Shown: positions 1 to 5,210 of the stretch, piece by piece
How positions within the stretch are numbered: position 1 is the first letter of the stretch
Layout: each line of letters opens with the position of its first letter
NCBI GenBank assembly: GCA_934090775.1
Contig: CAKOKF010000062.1
Span: forward strand, 1-5,872
Reading direction: 5' to 3'
Length of the DNA: 5,872 bases
Origin: an uncultured Bacilli bacterium
GTDB taxonomy: Bacteria; Bacillota_I; Bacilli_A; RF39; UBA660
Translations under genes and position numbers: made by a program
The notes under the pieces: model-generated
Told to the model about the DNA's origin: nothing
Databases searched by the model: none
What the model saw: the letters and a program-made list of their open reading frames with translations, nothing else

Positions 1-2043
1 TGTTCCTAAAATATCAGTTCGATAAATAATGCTATTTTTTAAATTTTCTAAAGCTTCTTTATTAGGATGACCATATTTATTTTTCCTACCTACACTGATA
101 AGGGCATACTTAGGATTTATCATATTAACAAATGCTAAACTTGTACTAGTTTTAGAACCATGATGACCTACCTTTAAAAAGTCTACTTGGCCGAACATAT
201 ATTTTTTTATAAGATTATCCTCAACCTTAATAGAGGCATCACCCATAAAAAGAAAAGAATAATTTTGATACTTTAGATACGTTACTAAAGAATTATCGTT
301 TTCATTATCATAAGTTAAAGTATTAAGAAATTGAAAATTTAAAAGTTTTCCTTGAGTGTTTTCCTTACCTTTTTTAACATTAACTTTCTTGGTTTGAGCT
401 ATTTTTATAAGATTACTTTCTAATTCATTAAACTCATTATTATTAAAAATTATTTCTTTGATTTTAATATTGTCTATCAAATAAAAAGCATTACCTATAT
501 GGTCATAATCACCGTGGCTTATAATTAAAGTATCTACCTTTTTGATATTAATGCTATGGAAAAATTTAATAATATTTTGAGCAGTATAATAATTTGTATC
601 AGTTGTAAGACCACCGGTATCAATCATAACTACCTCTTTTTTTCTAGGACTTACTATAACACTTGCATCGCCTTGAGAAACGTCTAAATAATAGACTTTT
701 AAGTTATTAGATAAATCATATTGCCAAGGATATAAATAAAGAATTAGAAGATTTAGAAAATGATAATACTTACTCTTATATTTAGATAAGAGAAAAATAT
801 TTAGATAATAAATAATAATTACAATGATATTCATTTTAGGCAAGATAATATTAATACTTAGTTTAGAAAATATTACCGTAAAACCCTCTAACAAAAAGAT
901 TAAAAATTTTAAGATAGAAAGGAAAAATGGAAATACAAAAGTTAGAAGGCATACGGGATAGAAAATAAAACTTATAAAGGGAACGAAGAAAAGGTTAAAG
1001 AATGGACTCAAAAGATTATAAGAATAATTAAGAGATATCGATATCGGTAATGACCATAAACACGCTATATAAGTTGTTTTTAATGACTTTAAAATATAAT
1101 TTTTAGTTTTATCATTGTAATAAATAAGGCCAAAGGCACATAAACTTGAGTAAAGAAAGCCAATATCGTAAAGCAAATAAGGATTGATTAAGAGTAGAAA
1201 AGATATACTTAATAGCAGCACTTTATAGGTTTTAAAACTCATCTTGAATTTTTCTTTTAAAAGGGAAAAGAATTTTAAAAATATAAACATCGTTAAAGCC
1301 CGTACTACACTAGCCGGAAAACCTAGTAAAGATGCATATATTATTAAAAAGATAATAATAATAAAATTACGAGACCCCATTTTTATCTTTTTTAAAAGTA
1401 CTTCCAAGATCATCGTAAATATGCTTATATGTAAACCGGAAATAGCAAATAAATGAATAACTCCTAACTCCTGTAAAGAACTATAAATATCTTGGTCAAT
1501 AAGTTTTTTACCATAAATAAGCATAGTAAGATATCCTTTATCATCAATGCGCATAGTACGCTCATAGGTAAAGTTTTGCAGTTTAAAAAAGAGGTTTGGA
1601 CTTGGATTAACACTTACTATTCCTTTTATTGTAAAAAGATAATATATCTCTTTATAATAAAGATATTTTTTATAGTTAAAAGTATTAGGAATAGTATTAT
1701 TTAAAGGTTGGTTCAATGTTCCTTTTAAAAGGACATTATCCCCTATCTTAATATCAAGATTTAATTTAGAAGAAGGTTTAGAGCTAGTTTGCAAATTATT
1801 AGAATAATAGTAATTAGCTATAATTTTTTCGGACTTATTTTGATTTTTCGTTAAGATAGTCATCGTTAATTTATCACTAGTCTTTTTGTAGTCAATAACA
1901 GTTCCTTCAATAGTTGTTTCCTCGCCAGTATAACTCGAGGTTTTTACAATAAAGTTACTTCGATAAAAACTTATTAGAAGACTTATAATTGTCAAAATAT
2001 AAATAAAGATTTTAAACAGTAATATTATCTTTGATTTTGGCAT
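1..2043 (-). CDS. comEC: ComEC/Rec2 DNA-import channel, C-terminus cut by window edge
   Basis: This is the inner-membrane channel that carries single-stranded DNA into the cytoplasm during natural transformation. The frame is open for 681 codons and leaves the window in frame after a RTDILGT stretch, which normally lies near the ComEC C-terminus, so probably only a few dozen residues are missing. Seen in order: one N-terminal membrane helix (about residues 6-26); an extracytoplasmic DUF4131/OB-fold-like region (about 40-150); the Competence domain with H197-LFAISGL-H205 and GFPASVVRA (241-249) among many hydrophobic helices (about 195-445); then a metallo-beta-lactamase-like domain. The latter shows LDVSQGDAS (453-461), IDTGG (474-478), HGDYDH (510-515), D602 in MGDAS, HH at 627-628 and H659 in YGHPN, so the metal-site residues are present and nuclease activity is plausible. 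The start is the ATG at 2043, preceded 7 bases away by GGAGAA, lying inside the end of comEA and suggesting translational coupling. The N-terminal loop contains no cysteine. Confidence 0.95.
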   Translation of the reverse strand, partial: MPKSKIILLFKIFIYILTIISLLISFYRSNFIVKTSSYTGEETTIEGTVIDYKKTSDKLTMTILTKNQNKSEKIIANYYYSNNLQTSSKPSSKLNLDIKIGDNVLLKGTLNQPLNNTIPNTFNYKKYLYYKEIYYLFTIKGIVSVNPSPNLFFKLQNFTYERTMRIDDKGYLTMLIYGKKLIDQDIYSSLQELGVIHLFAISGLHISIFTMILEVLLKKIKMGSRNFIIIIFLIIYASLLGFPASVVRALTMFIFLKFFSLLKEKFKMSFKTYKVLLLSISFLLLINPYLLYDIGFLYSSLCAFGLIYYNDKTKNYILKSLKTTYIACLWSLPISISLNYSYNLLSPFFNLFFVPFISFIFYPVCLLTFVFPFFLSILKFLIFLLEGFTVIFSKLSINIILPKMNIIVIIIYYLNIFLLSKYKSKYYHFLNLLILYLYPWQYDLSNNLKVYYLDVSQGDASVIVSPRKKEVVMIDTGGLTTDTNYYTAQNIIKFFHSINIKKVDTLIISHGDYDHIGNAFYLIDNIKIKEIIFNNNEFNELESNLIKIAQTKKVNVKKGKENTQGKLLNFQFLNTLTYDNENDNSLVTYLKYQNYSFLFMGDASIKVEDNLIKKYMFGQVDFLKVGHHGSKTSTSLAFVNMINPKYALISVGRKNKYGHPNKEALENLKNSIIYRTDILGT

Positions 2044-2764
2044 ATAAAGCTTCTCCAATTCCACTGACATTTTTTAGATCTTCAATCGTCTTAAAGTTGC
2101 CATTATTAGTACGATAGTCAATAATATCTTGGGCTTTGGCGGCACCTATTCCAGTAAGTGTTGTTAACTCATCTTTAGTAGCCGTATTGATATTGATTAA
2201 AACATTGGTATCATTATCGGTTTTAGCATCACTACTAACAGTCGTGGTATCTTTATCTGGAATTGCTGCATTATTGGGGATTTCTTGATTCTTAGTAACA
2301 GTCGTATTAGTTGTTGATTTAACTACTTCATCTTTTTTAGGAACATAAATAACCATCTCTAAACTTACTTTTTTACTTAGATTAATAGTTGTAGTATCTG
2401 CAGTCTTTAGAAGACCACCAGCCAATTTTAGACAATCGTTTACAATGCTGTTAGTTGATACTTCATAGACCCCAGGATTTTTGACGGCACCTTTAACATC
2501 AACATAGTATTTTTCTTCGTTGGCAGTTTCTTCTAAAGAATTTTCAGTATTTTGCATAAGATTATTATCTTTACTGCTAATTTCAAGATCATTATTTGCT
2601 AAGGCCACATCATATTTGGTGGCATCATTAATAGATTTTAAATTAGTTTGAAAAAAAGTATGGTAGATATTTATACCTAAAATACTTAAACTTATTAAAA
2701 TCATAAAAAGCTTAACAAAATACTTAGAAAAAAACTGTTTTACTAAGTCAAAATAAAAATTCAT
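2012..2764 (-). CDS. comEA: ComEA, membrane-anchored DNA receptor for transformation
   Basis: ComEA binds double-stranded DNA outside the membrane and passes it to ComEC. The 250-residue protein has a short cytoplasmic start, one membrane helix (about residues 16-36), a polar spacer, an SLBB domain (about 86-142, with VDVKGAVKNPGVY and the AGGL turn), a Thr/Asp/Asn-rich low-complexity linker (about 143-187) and a C-terminal helix-hairpin-helix domain (about 188-250). The latter begins with ININTA and carries the two hairpin turns TGIGAAKA (204-211) and SGIGEAL (234-240), the classic DNA-backbone-binding motif. It is somewhat longer than the roughly 205-residue B. subtilis protein, mostly in spacer and linker. 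The start ATG is preceded by AGGAGGTGA (2779-2771). The last 32 bases overlap comEC, and no comEB lies between them. The start lies 136 bases after the ftsW stop with no convincing terminator in between, so co-transcription with ftsW is possible. No ComK or SigX box was recognised. Confidence 0.95.
   Translation of the reverse strand: MNFYFDLVKQFFSKYFVKLFMILISLSILGINIYHTFFQTNLKSINDATKYDVALANNDLEISSKDNNLMQNTENSLEETANEEKYYVDVKGAVKNPGVYEVSTNSIVNDCLKLAGGLLKTADTTTINLSKKVSLEMVIYVPKKDEVVKSTTNTTVTKNQEIPNNAAIPDKDTTTVSSDAKTDNDTNVLININTATKDELTTLTGIGAAKAQDIIDYRTNNGNFKTIEDLKNVSGIGEALYAKIKDNITV
2051..2056 (-). promoter_or_regulatory. Ribosome binding site of comEC, inside comEA
   Basis: GGAGAA read on the minus strand, 7 bases before the ATG at 2043. 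It lies within the codons for the final SGIGEAL turn of ComEA and fixes the comEC start, which otherwise could have been placed downstream of the comEA stop codon. It supports coupled translation of the two proteins. Confidence 0.75.
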
Positions 2765-2900
2765 AATTTATCACCTCCTAATTATATATATTGGTAATAG
2801 ATCATGAATTTCCTTCAAAAGTTTTTAATTTTTGTTAATTTTTGACAATTTTTTTATTTTTTCCACTCTAAGTAAATGAATTAACCATTTATTTAGCTTT
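2765..2900. other. ftsW-comEA intergenic region with phased T-tracts
   Basis: This gap contains the comEA ribosome binding site (2771-2779) and a run of T-tracts at 2822-2826, 2829-2833, 2839-2843, 2849-2855 and 2857-2862. The 10-base unit TTAATTTTTG is repeated exactly in tandem (2825-2834, 2835-2844), followed by a degenerate third copy. T-tracts spaced by about a helical turn can bend DNA or act as an upstream promoter element; that role is inference. I could not assign a convincing -35/-10 pair for comEA. A TATAAT at 2786-2781 (minus) sits directly against the Shine-Dalgarno sequence, too close to serve as a normal -10. Confidence 0.5.
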
Positions 2901-4061
2901 TTAAAGTTTAATTATTTTATCACGCAATTTTTTATTTTGACTTTCGACTGCTATTTTTTCAGTTATCCCAATCATGACAATAGCATTGATAGCAAAGGAA
3001 CCACCGTAACTAAAGAATGGAAGTGGTACCCCTGTTAATGGCATTAAACCTAAAACACCAAGGAGATTAACTAGAGTGTGTAACGCTAGATAACAACAAG
3101 TGCCATAAGCGATTAAACTCATACTAACATCAGGAGCATTTTTAGCTATTTTTAAAATTTGCAAAAGAATGATTATGTATCCCAAAATAATCAGGATACC
3201 GGTTACTAAGCCTAGTTCTTCGACAATAATTGGGAAGATAAAGTCGGTGTGAGCTTCTGGCAAATAAAGATATTTTTGAGTTGAATTACCAAAACCAAGA
3301 CCAAATAAGCCACCATTTTTAATAGCAATATAACCATTACAAACTTGATAACCTAGTCGTTCGTTTCGCTTTTCTTCGCTACAAGGGGCAAGAAAGGAAA
3401 AACGCGATAACTGATAACTGGTAAATATTTTGTCTTTAAAAGCTACGCAACCTAGTACACCTATAACGGCAACAATGAAAATTATTAAATTAGCTCGTAA
3501 TCTAGTTTTCTTTGGCATGGGAACAGCAAAGAAGATAAGAATGGCTAAAACACCAATGATAATAGCGCTCCCAAGATCCGGCTGTTTTAGAACCAAAAGG
3601 GCTATAACTTCAGCAAAAAATAAAGGAATAAAGTAAATAAAGGCCCGAGTTTCTTTTTTCTTAACAATATCTTCATAACTATAAGCTAAATAAATAATAA
3701 TAATTGACTTAGCAAATTCAGCGGGTTGGAAGTTAAAAAATCCTAACTCATACCATCCCTTGGTCCCATTAGTAATTTTACCAGCAAGTAGCAGACCTAC
3801 GAGAGAGGCTCCGATTAAAATCATCAGTAAATATGAAATAATTTTATAAGATTTTAAGGGAAACCGTGTCACGATAATAGCAGCAATAACACTTATAACT
3901 AAAATAGCACATTGCCGAATAAAATAATAATTACTAGCAACGCCCTGCTTTAATACTGTCAGGACACTTGAAGCACTAAAAATCATTATACATCCTAAAA
4001 CTGAATATAAAATGATTAAAAAAAGTAAAAGTAAGTCCATTTTGGCTATTTTCTTCTTCAT
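2901..4061 (-). CDS. ftsW: FtsW, septal peptidoglycan glycosyltransferase (SEDS family)
   Basis: FtsW polymerises lipid II into glycan strands at the division septum, working with a class B penicillin-binding protein in the membrane. The protein is 386 residues from the chosen start, a normal family length, and largely hydrophobic in a multi-helix pattern. Recognisable SEDS motifs, in this numbering, are FQPAEFAK (111-118), KQPDLGSA (159-166), GYQVCNGYIAI followed by NGGLFGLGFGNSTQK in the large outer loop, LPEAHTDFIF with the conserved aspartate at 273, and LTGVPLPFFSYGGS (342-355). The LPEAHTDF form with SYGGS favours FtsW over RodA, though a second SEDS paralogue cannot be excluded. The start is the ATG at 4061, because AGGTGG stands 5 bases before it; a GTG three codons upstream has no such site. 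Two cysteines (C227, C241) lie in the outer loop. A candidate promoter lies at 4130-4101. Confidence 0.93.
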   Translation of the reverse strand: MKKKIAKMDLLLLFLIILYSVLGCIMIFSASSVLTVLKQGVASNYYFIRQCAILVISVIAAIIVTRFPLKSYKIISYLLMILIGASLVGLLLAGKITNGTKGWYELGFFNFQPAEFAKSIIIIYLAYSYEDIVKKKETRAFIYFIPLFFAEVIALLVLKQPDLGSAIIIGVLAILIFFAVPMPKKTRLRANLIIFIVAVIGVLGCVAFKDKIFTSYQLSRFSFLAPCSEEKRNERLGYQVCNGYIAIKNGGLFGLGFGNSTQKYLYLPEAHTDFIFPIIVEELGLVTGILIILGYIIILLQILKIAKNAPDVSMSLIAYGTCCYLALHTLVNLLGVLGLMPLTGVPLPFFSYGGSFAINAIVMIGITEKIAVESQNKKLRDKIIKL

Positions 4062-4066
4062 TTTGA

Positions 4067-4072
4067 CCACCT
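4067..4072 (-). promoter_or_regulatory. Ribosome binding site that fixes the ftsW start
   Basis: AGGTGG on the minus strand, 5 bases before the ATG at 4061. The upstream in-frame GTG (4070-4068) lies inside this site and has only AT-rich sequence before it, so the ATG is the better start. Confidence 0.7.
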
Positions 4073-4100
4073 ATTATAATAATACCATAAATTAACTAAG

Positions 4101-4130
4101 TTTTTAGGGATAAATTTCTACTTGTGTCAA
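4101..4130 (-). promoter_or_regulatory. ftsW: Candidate sigma-A promoter of ftsW
   Basis: On the minus strand a consensus -35 TTGACA (4130-4125) is followed after 18 bases by TAAAAA (4106-4101), four of six matches to the -10 consensus. Transcription would begin around 4095-4093, giving a leader of about 30 bases that contains the AGGTGG site. The -35 occupies the same bases as the proposed -35 of the divergent small gene. Confidence 0.45.
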
Positions 4131-4142
4131 AAAACGTGTCAA
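4124..4142. repeat. Tandem GTGTCAA pair in the divergent control region
   Basis: GTGTCAA occurs at 4124-4130 and again at 4136-4142, starts 12 bases apart, reading TTGACAC twice on the minus strand. The first copy supplies the proposed -35 sequences of both ftsW and the small plus-strand gene. The second may be a spare -35 or half of a regulator site. The repeat is seen directly; the function is inferred. Confidence 0.55.
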
Positions 4143-4152
4143 TCCATAAAAT
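4124..4152 (+). promoter_or_regulatory. Candidate promoter of the YjcZ-like gene
   Basis: GTGTCA (4124-4129, four of six matches to the -35 consensus), a 17-base spacer, then TAAAAT (4147-4152, five of six matches to the -10). The start would fall near 4159, leaving a short leader with a full ribosome binding site. The same stretch also reads CATAAAATA (4145-4153), which fits the CATANNNTA -10 of the mother-cell sigma factor SigK, but I see no matching -35 at the proper distance. Confidence 0.45.
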
Positions 4153-4165
4153 ATATTAGATACAT

Positions 4166-4174
4166 AAAGGAGGT
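4166..4174 (+). promoter_or_regulatory. Strong ribosome binding site of the YjcZ-like gene
   Basis: AAAGGAGGT, fully complementary to the 16S rRNA tail, 6 bases before the ATG at 4181. It is the best ribosome binding site in the window and argues that the short frame after it is a real and well-translated gene. Confidence 0.85.
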
Positions 4175-4180
4175 ATAAAT

Positions 4181-4360
4181 ATGTATTATTACGGTAATAA
4201 CGGCTACTATGGTGGCTACGGTTATCAAAATCCTTGTAGTACTTATGTTGGTACCACTGCTGGTTATGGCTATGGCGCTGCTATTTGGATTGTTTTATTT
4301 ATTCTATTAGTAATTATCATCGGCGCTGGTTGGTATGCTGGTGGCAATAACAACCGTTAA
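4181..4360 (+). CDS. YjcZ-like Gly/Tyr-rich tiny transmembrane protein
   Basis: A 59-residue protein. Residues 1-32 are rich in Tyr, Gly and Asn (MYYYGNNGYYGGYGY at the start, one Cys at 19). Residues 33-53 form one membrane helix, with the core WIVLFILLVIIIGAGW, and the tail is GGNNNR. The plan of an aromatic/Gly head plus an LFILL-type helix matches the YjcZ or tiny-TM family of Bacillus and relatives, known mainly as sporulation-associated proteins of unclear function; assignment is by resemblance only. Reality as a gene is supported by a perfect ribosome binding site, a candidate promoter and a terminator starting at its stop codon, making a single-gene transcript. It is divergent from ftsW. 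Its codons use more G and C than the flanking DNA because of the many glycines. The function is unknown, and no sporulation gene is visible here, so a sporulation role should not be assumed. Confidence 0.85.
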   Translation: MYYYGNNGYYGGYGYQNPCSTYVGTTAGYGYGAAIWIVLFILLVIIIGAGWYAGGNNNR

Positions 4361-4380
4361 GAGAGGCTTCTCTCTTTTTC
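4359..4380 (+). terminator. Intrinsic terminator of the YjcZ-like gene
   Basis: AAGAGAG (4359-4365), loop GCTT, CTCTCTT (4370-4376): a perfect 7-bp stem whose 3' arm runs into a T-tract (4375-4379). It begins inside the TAA stop codon and closes the transcript before the gap that precedes def. Confidence 0.8.
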
Positions 4381-4560
4381 TTTTGGCAAAAATTAATTAA
4401 TTTAACCGACTAAAAAAGTTTACTTGGATATTTATGCTTTAAAATCTATTTATAAATATTTACTAATTAGAAACTTTTATAGTTGATAAATAATAATTAA
4501 TACTATAAGTTATTTGAAAATTAGACTTTAAAATTACCCCTTTCCTTTTAGAATATTTTT
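4381..4560. other. AT-rich gap with no gene seen
   Basis: This stretch between the small gene's terminator and the def promoter has no open frame with a ribosome binding site on either strand, no tRNA or other recognisable RNA fold, and no clear repeat. It may hold upstream control sequence for def, but I can name no site in it. Confidence 0.5.
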
Positions 4561-4569
4561 TGGTAAAAT
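4561..4569 (+). promoter_or_regulatory. def: Candidate extended -10 promoter of def
   Basis: TGGTAAAAT carries the TGn extension and a five-of-six -10 hexamer (4564-4569). The -35 region (TTTCCT at 4541-4546, 17-base spacer) is poor, as extended -10 promoters allow. Transcription would start near 4576, which leaves a usable leader only if translation begins at 4593. Confidence 0.45.
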
Positions 4570-4592
4570 ACCTATGAATGTGGGGTAGTATT

Positions 4593-5147
4593 ATGAAGTT
4601 ACCAAATATAAAGATATTAGATGAAAAGGAAAAGATATTACATAAAAAAGCTTTACCAATAACGGAGTTTCCAATTTCTAAAGAAGATCAAAAAAATATT
4701 GAAGATATGATTACTTATCTTACTATGAGTCAAATTGAAAAATATGCTGAAAAATACGACTTGCGACCTGGGATGGGGCTTGCCTATCCACAAATTGGAA
4801 TTGGTAAACGTATCTTTGTTATCGTTGATGAAGTAGAAAAAGGAAAATTTGAGAATTATGTTATAATTAATCCTAAAATTATTTCACAAAGCGAAGAACT
4901 TATCTATGTTGGCGAGGGCGAAGGTTGTCTATCAGTTAATCGTGAAGTAGAAGGCATTGTACCAAGATGTGCCCGAGTTACCGTTGAGTATAACGATTAC
5001 AATGGTGATACTTATCGTATTCGTGTTCGTGAAGATATTGCAGTAGCATTTCAACATGAAATAGATCATTTAGACGGTATCTTATTTGTCGACAAGATTG
5101 ATAGAAAGAATCCTTTTAAAGATAAAGAATTAATGCGCGAAATATAA
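4593..5147 (+). CDS. def: Peptide deformylase (type II, Gram-positive form)
   Basis: The enzyme removes the formyl group from the initiator methionine of nascent proteins at the ribosome, a metal-dependent hydrolysis. The 184-residue protein has the expected three motifs: GMGLAYPQ (60-67), EGCLS (110-114, metal ligand C112) and QHEIDH (154-159, ligands H155 and H159, catalytic E156). The long insert before motif 1, with the SQIEKYAEKYDLRPG region, is typical of the Gram-positive type II enzymes such as those of Staphylococcus. Motif 1 normally reads GxGxAAxQ; here the second Ala is Tyr65. The start is the ATG at 4593, preceded 7 bases away by GGGG (4582-4585). An in-frame ATG at 4578 would add five residues but has no ribosome binding site and would lie almost at the predicted transcript start. 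It appears to be a single-gene unit ending in the two-way hairpin. Confidence 0.95.
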   Translation: MKLPNIKILDEKEKILHKKALPITEFPISKEDQKNIEDMITYLTMSQIEKYAEKYDLRPGMGLAYPQIGIGKRIFVIVDEVEKGKFENYVIINPKIISQSEELIYVGEGEGCLSVNREVEGIVPRCARVTVEYNDYNGDTYRIRVREDIAVAFQHEIDHLDGILFVDKIDRKNPFKDKELMREI

Positions 5148-5176
5148 TTTTACTTTAATCTAATTTTTATAATATT

Positions 5177-5210
5177 AAAAGTAGTGGGTATTTAAAACTC
5201 ACTACTTTTT
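5177..5210. terminator. Two-way terminator between def and the beta-helix gene
   Basis: AAAAGTAGTG (5177-5186) pairs perfectly with CACTACTTTT (5200-5209). Read as plus-strand RNA, the stem extends by a G-U and two further pairs to 13 pairs with a 7-base loop. T-tracts lie on the 3' side in both directions, so it can end transcription of def (plus) and of the converging gene (minus). The TAG stop of the minus-strand gene is inside the 3' arm. Confidence 0.85.

Noticed and set aside
1244..1704. Two 70-codon plus-strand open frames (1244-1456 and 1492-1704)
   Set aside because: Both lie antisense to the well-supported comEC frame, have no ribosome binding site, and encode Lys/Ile-rich low-complexity sequence typical of a shadow frame.
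2781..2786. Perfect TATAAT just before the comEA ribosome binding site (and a second before ftsW at 4078-4073)
   Set aside because: A start about 7 bases downstream would fall in or after the Shine-Dalgarno sequence, and no -35 is present. More likely AT-rich sequence upstream of the ribosome binding site.
2812..2850. ComK-type AAAA-N5-TTTT boxes upstream of comEA
   Set aside because: A and T runs are everywhere in this DNA and none forms a properly spaced pair of boxes; the match would be meaningless.
2870..2894. Hairpin after ftsW (AAGTAAATG with CATTTATTT) as a terminator
   Set aside because: As minus-strand RNA it has an A-C mismatch, only one G-C pair and no T-tract after it.
3430..3636. 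68-codon plus-strand open frame
   Set aside because: It is antisense to the middle of ftsW, whose protein is clearly conserved, and it has no ribosome binding site.
4062..4070. GTG at 4070 as the ftsW start
   Set aside because: It falls inside the AGGTGG site that serves the ATG at 4061 and has no ribosome binding site of its own.
4578..4592. Upstream ATG at 4578 as the def start
   Set aside because: No ribosome binding site precedes it, it would sit about two bases after the predicted transcript start, and family proteins begin near the second Met.
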